NCBI GenBank assembly: GCA_963931865.1
Contig: OZ007509.1
Coordinates: forward strand, 6,960,882-7,024,881
Reading direction: 5' to 3'
Source of the DNA: Axinella damicornis
Lineage: Eukaryota > Porifera > Demospongiae > Axinellida > Axinellidae
Length of the DNA: 64,000 nt
How positions within the stretch are numbered: position 1 is the stretch's first letter; each line of letters starts with the position of its first letter. The notes under the pieces are model-generated. The model did no database searches, was not told the origin of the DNA, and saw only the letters and a program-made list of their open reading frames with translations. Shown one piece after another: positions 55,428-64,000 of this stretch. The position numbers and the translations under genes are program-made.

Positions 55428-56573
55428 TCAAAATACTAGTAGCAGTACGAGTAAGAACACCATAGCCGTAGCCGCCTTCAACATCTGGCCACTGTTGAAT
55501 TGGTAACTTGGGCAGAACCCAGGTGTTTCAAAGCCGCAAGCTGACCAGAGCTCGTAGTTGGTGATGTACTGCAGCTGAAGTCCAGGACTGTCAGTGTGAT
55601 TGAATAGGTTGTTAACACAGCACCCAACACTCGAGTTGGCGAACCTCTGCAGGATGCTACGACATTCAGGCATACACTGACTCCCAGTTACATTGCAGGC
55701 TGAGCGGGTTGCTGGATTGAGAGCACTAAAGATGAGGGGAAATACATTCCGGTCATAACAAGAAACGCCACGCTCATTTACTGCACAAATATCTTGAGGA
55801 CGAAAACCAAGGATAGCATCTGCAAGGTCGCAATTGCCAACAATGTCAAGAAACGCCTGACCCCCTCTTGCACAAGTAAACGTCTCAGCTTCAATCTCAA
55901 CTAGTTCTTCAACAGAACATGGCGGTTGGCGTTCAGCTGCTGTTTGAGTGAAACTGAGGCTGCTTTCACAATTGCTAGGTTGACCATCCACACCACACGA
56001 TCTCCAGAACGTGTAGTTGATAGCACTGGCTATACCCGGCAATCCGGCACCGAACAGTGTATAGACATCAACACAACAGCCTACGTTATTCCTTAGAGCC
56101 GTAATGGCGTCACGGCAAGCTGGTTGGCAGGTCCCAACGTAGGGGAAACAGTTGGATGTTACTGCTTCAATGAACTGGTAACCAGATCCGAAGGGACTCG
56201 TGGGTAGAGCACTGCTCAGGCCCGCAGTGAAAAGGCTGCCGCATGGCGTTCCTGCGGGGGTTGTTCTGCAAAGCGAGACGACTGCGCGAGCTACTGTTGA
56301 CCACGTCTCACCACCACACCCGCTAATCGCATCCACGAGTGGTTGCCCGTACTCGCACAACGTGCTTAAGAGACGTGTGCTCAGCTGTTGGTCGGTACAA
56401 ACGGCTCGAGTACCAAGTCTTTGGCGGTCTTCTATCGGGATGTCGCGGACCTGCAGGTTTGGGAGGTTGAGCGCTACTCCCGGCAGTGTATTATCCATGA
56501 CTCCCGGAGCATTGATGGCCACTGCTGGCGCTACGACCAAGCAGAAACAAGCGAGACTACTCAGTACAACCAT
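55428..56573 (-). CDS. Secreted/GPI-anchored two-domain Cys-rich protein (paralogue of 15933-16628)
   Basis: 381 aa on one exon, starting at 56573 (MVVLSSLACFCLVVAPAVA, a clear signal peptide). The frame stays open further upstream, but that part has no signal-peptide character and overlaps a short tandem repeat. Two copies of one Cys-rich domain follow. The first contains CQPACRDAI, NNVGCCVD and FWRSCG; the second contains GVSCYDR, CMPECRSIL, SSVGCCVNNLFN and LWSACG. The C-terminus MLKAATAMVFLLVLLLVF is hydrophobic to the end, which suggests GPI attachment or a membrane anchor. N-glycosylation sequons NYT, NVT, NSS and NHT are present. A minus-strand AATAAA lies about 125 bp past the stop. 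Family unknown to me; adhesion or surface recognition is only a guess. Confidence 0.85.
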   Translation of the reverse strand: MVVLSSLACFCLVVAPAVAINAPGVMDNTLPGVALNLPNLQVRDIPIEDRQRLGTRAVCTDQQLSTRLLSTLCEYGQPLVDAISGCGGETWSTVARAVVSLCRTTPAGTPCGSLFTAGLSSALPTSPFGSGYQFIEAVTSNCFPYVGTCQPACRDAITALRNNVGCCVDVYTLFGAGLPGIASAINYTFWRSCGVDGQPSNCESSLSFTQTAAERQPPCSVEELVEIEAETFTCARGGQAFLDIVGNCDLADAILGFRPQDICAVNERGVSCYDRNVFPLIFSALNPATRSACNVTGSQCMPECRSILQRFANSSVGCCVNNLFNHTDSPGLQLQYITNYELWSACGFETPGFCPSYQFNSGQMLKAATAMVFLLVLLLVF

Positions 56574-56642
56574 CGCTGAGGGAATAGTGAACGGCAGCAA
56601 CACAGAATGAAATAAGCAGCGGGCGTATATACGTATGGAAAA

Positions 56643-56716
56643 GCAGGAAACGGAAAGCGGAAACGGACATGGAAAGCGGAAACGGACATGGAAAGCGGAA
56701 ACGGACGTGGAAAATG
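56643..56716. repeat. Short tandem repeat, about 19 bp unit
   Basis: Units of ggaaagcggaaacggacat repeat about four times with small changes, directly upstream of the Cys-rich gene's start. Confidence 0.8.
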
Positions 56717-56849
56717 GAAAAATCGTGCGCATGCTCAGTATCATAAATTGCTCATTGAACTGCCACGTGTGACAGTGAATGCGGAGTGAAGGCGAACAGA
56801 GAAAGCCAGAGCTGTTGTAGCCTGCTCAGACAGTATGGAACGTTTTTTG

Positions 56850-57470
56850 TTTCAAAATTCAATGCCTCAAAATTCAATGAAAAAACAGAGATTACAGAGA
56901 GTGTAACGGATCTGAGGTCAGGATACTAGTGCATTGAATTGTTCTTCGCACACACCGTTGAATGTTTCAGCAAGCATCATTGAAGTCTTGGATTACCATT
57001 GAACGTTTCAGCGAGTATCATTGAAGTTCTGGATTCCCATTGAACGTTTCAGCTATCATTGAATCGTATTACCGGTCCATTGAATCAAACTTCAGCTATC
57101 GTTGAAGTGTCATTGCTAATTCATTGAATTTTTTTTCACTCGCCATTGAATCAAATTGTAGCAGCATTGAATTGAAATACTACTTCATTGAATTCAACTG
57201 TTCTGTGCTATTGAATAATTGTACCGTTGCACTTTGTTTCAAAATTCAATGCCTCAAAGTTCAATGCCAAACGTAAGATTACAGGAATATACATTGAATT
57301 GAAATACTACTTCTTAGAATTGAAACCACTTCTTCCACTGAATTCAACTGTATTGAATTTCTGTGCATTGAATAATTGTTGTACCGTTGCACTACGTTTC
57401 AAAATTCAATGCCTCAAAGTTCAATGCCAAACGTAAGATTACAGGAATATACAGTTAATGTAACGGACTT
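56850..57470. repeat. Cluster of CATTGAA motifs and 45-bp direct repeats
   Basis: cattgaa occurs more than ten times at irregular spacing. ttcaaaattcaatgcctcaa is present three times (56851, 57237, 57398), twice followed by gttcaatgccaaacgtaaga. Confidence 0.85.
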
Positions 57471-57949
57471 TCGGGAACGGATTCCATACCCTAATGACAG
57501 TTGGAACGTGAGTATGAGAACGGCTGCTCGGGATCTCTGGAATGGACGCAGCGTAGAGCATACTGGAGCTCCTGAATGCAGCTAATTCGTAATCAATTGG
57601 TAGATAACAGGCTTCACTGAGGTCTTTTTTAGCAACCAGGGATGAGTGTAAACCTGGTCTATGGACTGGACTGGACGGGACTGGCCAAAACAGCTGTATG
57701 CAGACAGCAAACGCCTAGCTACCACACCGACTGTTGAAATTTGTATCAAATTATGGAAATGCCACACTGCTAGAATGAGGCTACCTGAACAAACGCTGTA
57801 AGGACTGCTAAATGAAAAGTAGCCATAATACATGCTGCATTGGGTCCATAGAAAATTGACTCTAGGGATATACCTACAGAGCTATATAGCTATACAGGGA
57901 TAACAAACAACTGATTAGTCCCAGGGTCCAGGGTTGAAGAGTTTGCGTA

Positions 57950-59250
57950 TTCCATTGTAAACCTCAGCATTTCATTTTTGGTATGTCCGTCAAGGCATGG
58001 TTTCTGTCCTGGGAAACCTTGATCCTAAACTCAGGTCTTCCCTCAAAAGCATTCAACTGCTCCGTGTCACCAAATACCCCATTGTTGTTAAGTTAGGCAT
58101 AGAGGAGGTTTTGTAACCGATTGTTGAGGACACAAAAGCTCTGGAGAAGGTAAACTTGTGTACTAGCTTGCAATGTTATTTAATAGGATAAACGTTTTTG
58201 GTGGATGCCAGACTGATGAATGCAATGCCTTTGTGCTTTCATTCAGGACGGTGGAGTTACCTTTCAGTTTGATGGTATGCTGACAGCCTTCCATGGCACA
58301 CTGACTGTTGTGTCAGCAGACAACCTTGCCGCCTGGAACATTGGCGGCTACAAGGCCCTAGCTTCGGCTTTCGCAAATGCCAGTATTGCATGGCAGTGGA
58401 CGAAGATATGCAAACGTAGGTGCAATATTTCCTGTCTTCACAACTATTATATATTGTTGAGTTATGATTCCTGTTTACAGTTCACTGAAAGTGCTTTCCG
58501 ACTGTGCACAGGAGCTATACACTTCCCACTGTGATGGTCTGGGAGGGCCAGTACATGACCACATTGCTACAACCTATGGCAGTGTTCTTCATTGAATTCG
58601 TGCCGTTACTTTCATGTAACACACGTCCATGATATCATGCGCACAACATTCTGGAGGGATCACTGGAGCTTTGCATGTGCCATCTACTAATTTACCTCAT
58701 CCGTGAGGAGAAGATGTTCTCCTTGGATACCCTCAATGCTCGTATTGCCTCCTTCAACTCCGCGGGCCTTCAGAGGTGAAGAACAAACCAACAGCAATTG
58801 CGGTAGCTTCAGTAGCATAAGGTGGCCACCTAAAACTATCTGGTACGTTCTTCCAGGTGTTATATGTTTGCAACATCAGTTTAGTAGGGAGTGATCTACA
58901 TGTGTAGTGTGACATCACCATTGTTTTGTTACAGCAACGCAGCTGTGGTGCTTGGGACGCTTCTTGCCCCTTCTCACTTGATTCATTAACACTCTGAATC
59001 ACTTCCTGTGTGTTCACCACTTGCTGTTCAAGATACATGCCCTATGACGTACTTGTTTTTCTTGTCTCCTATAGGTGTGGTCCTGTTAGCCGAATGTGGT
59101 GCATGCGCTATGAAGGGAAGCATAGTTATTTCAAACACATGGTGTGTGTGTTGGGAATATCCCCAAAACCCTTGCTGAACACCATCAGCTCTTCATGTGT
59201 CACAGCCAGCAAAATAATACCTAAGACCAAGCCCAAGCACACTAAAGATG
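57950..59250 (+). pseudogene. Decayed copy of a multi-exon multicopy gene family
   Basis: Exon-like segments encode LGNLDPKLRSSLKSIQLL, then GTLTVVSADNLAAWNIGGYK, then (frame-shifted) KCQYCMAVDEDMQT, then LEGSLELCMCHLLIYLIREE, and finally MWCMRYEGKHSYFK. From memory, such strings occur in uncharacterised multicopy proteins of fishes and cnidarians; this was not checked. Damage visible here: an in-frame TAA after GIEEVL, a one-base loss where AFRKC is expected (about 58374), and stops after YGSVLH (about 58592). Splice-like sites (aag|gtaaac at about 58149, ttcattcag before 58247) imply an intron-containing ancestor and not a retrocopy. Confidence 0.7.
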
Positions 59251-59392
59251 CTGTCATGGTCTTCTGAAATGAGCATATATATACATCAAAGTGAGTACAA
59301 CAAGGGGAGGTGGATGGGGCATGCATGTCCCATCCACCTCCCAAGCTTCCCGTCGTACCCCACCTTCCCCTCCCCTGTCCCACCCACCTTCC

Positions 59393-59592
59393 NNNNNNNN
59401 NNNNNNNNNNNNNNNNNNNNNNNNNNNNNNNNNNNNNNNNNNNNNNNNNNNNNNNNNNNNNNNNNNNNNNNNNNNNNNNNNNNNNNNNNNNNNNNNNNNN
59501 NNNNNNNNNNNNNNNNNNNNNNNNNNNNNNNNNNNNNNNNNNNNNNNNNNNNNNNNNNNNNNNNNNNNNNNNNNNNNNNNNNNNNNNNNNNN
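59393..59592. other. Assembly gap, 200 N
   Basis: A run of exactly 200 N. The left flank has a near-palindrome (ggtggatggggcatgcatg and its complement at about 59310-59341), and ccaaggtggatg recurs just right of the gap at 59636. Repeats probably broke the assembly here. Confidence 0.99.
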
Positions 59593-59649
59593 ACCAGAAA
59601 CCGTCCCACACCAAGCTCCAAAACCCCACCAACCACCAAGGTGGATGTC

Positions 59650-61530
59650 TGCAGTTATGGGATACTATTGTGTGAAGCTTGTACCATGATTCTGATCGTT
59701 ATTAGACAAGTTGGAGCAAGCACAGCGTGAGAGGTCATATAATTGTATGACCTCATTACGTGTTGTACGAACTATCGACCAACAGCAATGTCAGCCAGAC
59801 TTTCACACCCGTCCGATTAGCTTTGGCTTACAGATTTTGTGTTCTCAAGTTCCAGTCTAATTGCCTCAGTTACAATACTGATTTATTGACTTGTAATTTG
59901 TGAGATTCCCCAAATTTTTGGGTGTATCTTAACCTCAAGTACAGGTATTGTCAGTACAATGTAATGTTTTTTGTACACTGTTGTGTATCTGCTGGCACGT
60001 CTACAAATCATTGTTTCCCAGCCACATGTGAAGTCTAGTGGCATGAATACATTGCCAAAGCTAACAGCTTCAGTGTAGGCATATACCCGGTAATAGCTAG
60101 CTACATTATGTATTGTAGCCATGCTAACTATACAACAGAATGCAAACAACATTCCAGTGTGGTCTGAGATTGACTGCAGGCATCATGAAAATTGTTTTAT
60201 TACACGGAATCCCATTGCAACATCATTCTGAGCTGGCATCCCGCCCATGGATCAGAGGTGCAGTTTAGTGAAGACAACAAGTATAGGAAGAATAACTGAT
60301 CCCTAATGGTTGGTGACGATCAATTATAAAGAGCAAAGGGAGTATATTATTTCAGAGGAAGGGAGCACTACTGCATGAGGTCACAGTCAGTTATTCTGAT
60401 GGCAATTTTCTTGGTTCAGTTTCTTGAGCCATGTAATTATTTAAATAGTAACTTGTCTGGCCAGAAGCATAAAATTTAATAGTAATATCCTGAGCTGTGA
60501 TCCTAGCCAAGTACAAACACACTGAATAACCAATATCCTGCGGAGTACACCACAACCAAGGAACCTATACCTGATATCAGTATCACACATCTCATGACCG
60601 GTACAATCATGTTGTCTTGTACAGGCCTAGGCTAATAACGACATGTTTTGTGAAACTATCACTGAAACTGTTTTGGCATACTAAACTCATTTCCTTTAGC
60701 TGTGGCCTAGTCTCCTGGGCAAGAGTCAAATATCAACGGTGATTTGCAGGTTTTAAAGAAACATTTGTGAGCAAAATATCATAGCAAAATATCATAGCCA
60801 AATATCACTGGTCCACTTTTGCCACGGATGTATACTTTGTAATGAACTGGTCCATCCACCTCCTACTGCTCCCACGCCTGTCTCTCCCTATCCTGCCGAC
60901 ATCAGATCAGCCATAGGGGAGCCTGTAGGATGACACAAGAAAAGATACTAGTGGTTCCAGTATAAAACCTTCATTTTTGTGCATACACTGTTAATGGATC
61001 CTGGCAGGCCAGCAGGAACCAAGTACATAGAATAGTATGTATAAGGGGTAGTCTGTTCTATCACTCAGTCCTGTCAAGTCTATCGTGAGTGAGGCACGCA
61101 TTTATATATGCGTCATTTACGTGTCATCTCATGCTCACATGCATACATATCCAAATGTCATGCAAGTTAAGCTGGCTAGCCTTGATGGATTGCTAGTACA
61201 CTGTACACCATGCATGTAATACAGAATGTTGCTTCATTCCCAATCTACCTTGGAACAGGACAAGCTACACATTGATGTCACGTATTCAAGTTCTCTCGAG
61301 CGAGATATCGAAAGGATGACGATATTTGACAGTGAATTTGCATAGAAGCATATTTGCTATTATGTTATTTCATGCCTTGACCTTCACAGGTCAAATTCAT
61401 CTGACCAGTCATTGCATGACATCATAGTGCATTCATTGTGTCATGATGAGTGTTCATGGGACCTCACTCATTTTGAGGTGGGGTCTCACTCAAGCGAGGC
61501 TGCTGACTTTAACAGGTCTGCCATTGGAAT
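59650..61530. other. Intergenic, no recognisable gene
   Basis: Short frames on both strands, a small direct repeat (aaaatatcatagc at 60773 and 60786), and no splice-bounded coding signal I can support. Confidence 0.5.
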
Positions 61531-62343
61531 ACCGCACTATCAGCGAGTTGCAACCGGTTGCAACGGCTGCTACCAGGAGTGAGCTCAAATTAACTACGTG
61601 ATAAAGACACTCTCCCCAGGATATGCTATTCCATATAATTATGGTAACAAGCTGGAAGCAGCAAATCAGTAGAAGAATGCAAACTATAACCCAGGAGCAA
61701 TGAAAACAGAACAAAGACACTGGCTGAACCCACCCACCCACCCTCTCCCTCACCACTCTGCTCTCCTATCCTTTGTCAGCTGTCGGTCCAGCTCAGGTGG
61801 TCCTTCAGACACTGTTGACTGCGTCCCAGGGAGTCCTCACGTTTCTCTCCCATCCTCCCTCCTCCCGATGGTCATACGACTGTTGGGTATCTGTGATGTT
61901 GTGGTTAAGCTGCAGTGGGAAAGAGCAGGTGCACATACATGACAGTAGTCTCCGTCATTGCACTGCCTGCAGTATGTAGTACAAGCGATGCAAGACTGGA
62001 GACAGAATGGCCTAGGATATTGAGCAAGCAAAAATTGTACATATATAGTACATTTCATCATGTGAGACAGCAAGAAAATCAGTCAATTGCAAACATGGGT
62101 GTACGTAGGTACGTATAATATATACACAAAGGGGGAAAGCCATCAAATCTCAAGAGCAGGTGACTAATATCAAAACACGCTTTGGCTTCAATCCCTAGCT
62201 ACATACTTCTCGACCATCTAGGTGTTAAAATTTTACCAATTTCAGGGGAGGGGGAAATCACCAGTGGTTCCAAGTCTTGCAGTTGGATGGGAACTTACTA
62301 CAATTACCCTAGTTACATGATGAGAGAAAAGAGTTCTTGTTAA

Positions 62344-62790
62344 CCCTTTCTCATCCGCAACATTTTCCAGAGATAATTGTCCACCTCTGGTGTCCCAAAA
62401 CGTACCATAAGTTTGGTCTGTTGGCTGCTCCCAGAGCTTGTTACAGCCATCCTAAGCGAATATGTGACACTAACGACAGTCACCAATACCAATCAACGAA
62501 CTTTCGCTCGAGGCCCTCAGGAAATGCTAACCTAAAAAATAGGCTTTGAACGTTGGAAATGGAGACAAAAAACAAGGTCAGACGACAGGTTCAACACAAG
62601 TCAAACACAACAGAAATGGCCCTCCCGGTGCCAGCCAACTCTACAGCCGAGCCTAGACATGGCTATGCACTTTGCACCCGCACCCACCCACCTCCCCCTG
62701 TCCCATCGTTTCTGACCGCTCAGAACCTAAACCCCAAGGCCATTGCCAGATGTGGAGATGAATGTCTCACAATGTCATATGAAGTCACTG
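62344..62790 (+). mobile_element. Diverged copy of the piggyBac-type MITE
   Basis: Follows TTAA at 62340-62343 with ccctttctcatccg. Its right part (ttggaaatggagacaaaaaa, cacccacccacctccccctg) matches 7018-7521. Confidence 0.65.
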
Positions 62791-62816
62791 GTCTGGGTCC
62801 TTCTTGCACACATAAT

Positions 62817-63369
62817 CACAGAGTCGGTAGACTCTGTATGTAGGGATACGACGTACACGCAATATATGCTAATACAAAAGAATCTCTCCAAATCTCAGAA
62901 ACGGTGCACTTATAAGCCTTTATAACCACATACCGTTCATCTTCGAGTGTTTTCATGACCAACAAGACTCCTCGCGTCGCGAAAAACCGTCGCGAAAGTA
63001 CCGCACCAGGTACTCGCAAAACGGGCAAATTGTTTTTCTTTCTTCTTTCTTTCAGACGGGCTAGCTCAACGTCGCCTCAATCCCTCATGATGGTTTTCGC
63101 ACGAAACAGCAGCATTTTACACCGAGCAGTGCACCAGCCCATCGCTTTTTGGCAACCTCCAAGTCTTCACCAGGCGGCTACAGCTGCCCACTCAATAACT
63201 ATGGCTTCATTTGTCACGCCATTTTCATGTTTGTACGCATGCGCACTTAAACGATCACTTAGCAACGATACGTAATTATTATCCAAGATCGCTGAATTAG
63301 AAGTGCCTTGCGCTGTTGAGTTACTACCCGTAACTAGACTGAGGTAAATTCTCTGTGCTACATGTATAT
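62817..63369 (+). repeat. Tandem repeat unit 1, 553 bp
   Basis: Starts cacagagtcggtagactctg and is repeated almost base for base from 63370. Inverted diverged copy at 4144-4630. It contains paired short frames that are not conserved as a protein. Confidence 0.95.
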
Positions 63370-63925
63370 CACAGAGTCGGTAGACTCTGTATGTAGGGAT
63401 ACGATGTACACGCAATATATGCTAATACAAAAGAATCTCTCCAAATCTCAGAAACGGTACACTTATAAGCCTTTATAACCACATACCGTTCATCTTCGAG
63501 TGTTTTCATGACCAACAAGACTCCTCGCGTCGCGAAAAACCGTCGCGAAAGTACCGCACCAGGTACTCGCAAAACGGGCAAATTGTTTTTCTTTCTTCTT
63601 TCTTCTTTCTTTCAGACGGGCTAACTCAACGTCGCCTCAATCCCTCATGATGGTTTTCGCACGAAACAGCAGCATTTTACACCGAGCAGTGCACCAGCCC
63701 ATCGCTTTTTGGCAACCTCCAAGTCTTCACCAGGCGGCTACAGCTGCCCACTCAATAACTATGGCTTCATTTGTCACGCCATTTTCATATTTGTACGCAT
63801 GCGCACTTAAACGATCACTTAGCAACGATACGTAATTATTATTCAAGATCGCTGAATTAGAAGTGCCTTGCGCTGTTGTGTACGTGTTACCGTAACTAGA
63901 CTGAGGTGACTTCTCTGTGCTATAA
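63370..63925 (+). repeat. Tandem repeat unit 2
   Basis: Differs from unit 1 by few substitutions, an extra ttcttctt near 63595, and a changed end (gttgtgtacgtgttaccgta). Confidence 0.95.
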
Positions 63926-64000
63926 TATATGTTACTAGACTGTGTTCTGTGAGAGGGGTGAATGCCTATCTAAAGACTCAACAATGTGTCACTACTACTA

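Noticed and set aside
59126..59730. Frames crossing the N gap
   Set aside because: They are open only because N codons are not counted as stops.
61780..61928. Possible isolated exon (AG-GT bounded, reading VLQTLLTASQGVLTFLSH)
   Set aside because: The frame is open and the hydrophobic run is suggestive, but no neighbouring exon or family match was found.

Overview
This 64 kb window is eukaryotic. It has intron-rich genes with GT-AG splice sites, long (CA)n/(TG)n tracts, and a very heavy load of short terminal-inverted-repeat (TIR) DNA elements. The gene content points to an animal: a complete nucleophosmin gene with both the N-terminal core and the C-terminal three-helix domain, and a 15-hydroxyprostaglandin-dehydrogenase-like gene. 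A marine invertebrate, perhaps a demosponge, is my guess; that label is inference. One 200-N assembly gap lies at 59393-59592.

Layout. 1-7880 is intergenic and full of MITEs. 7881-42050 (+) is a nucleophosmin gene of about 18 coding exons. It is spread over 34 kb, and its introns carry most of the window's repeats. Two genes lie inside these introns: a single-exon gene for a small secreted Cys-rich protein at 15933-16628 (-), and an intact hAT transposon at 18785-21017. 44044-52029 (-) is an SDR gene of seven exons, convergent with nucleophosmin. 55428-56573 (-) encodes a two-domain secreted Cys-rich protein that is a paralogue of the 15933-16628 product. 57950-59250 (+) is a decayed multi-exon pseudogene. 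59600-64000 holds repeats, including a 553-bp tandem duplication.

The gene models were built by joining exons by hand in phase. All nucleophosmin exons keep one open frame. One 17-nt microexon is needed to restore phase and is the weakest link. The seven dehydrogenase exons join into 254 aa with every expected SDR motif.

The most distinctive content is the mobile-element record. (i) A MITE family with TIR TAGCCTCGTTCCCAGGC has 9-bp target duplications readable at several copies. (ii) A MITE at 30476-31657 has received an inverted copy of itself at a TA site. (iii) A complete hAT has a perfect 8-bp duplication, and an unfilled copy of its target repeat lies 1.4 kb away. (iv) There are 504-bp TTAA-flanked piggyBac-type MITEs. 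(v) A head-to-tail array of about 540-bp MITE units spans 10691-13555. The Cys-rich secreted family, in one- and two-domain forms, is the best candidate for an undescribed protein family. I found no CRISPR, operon or bacterial defence system.
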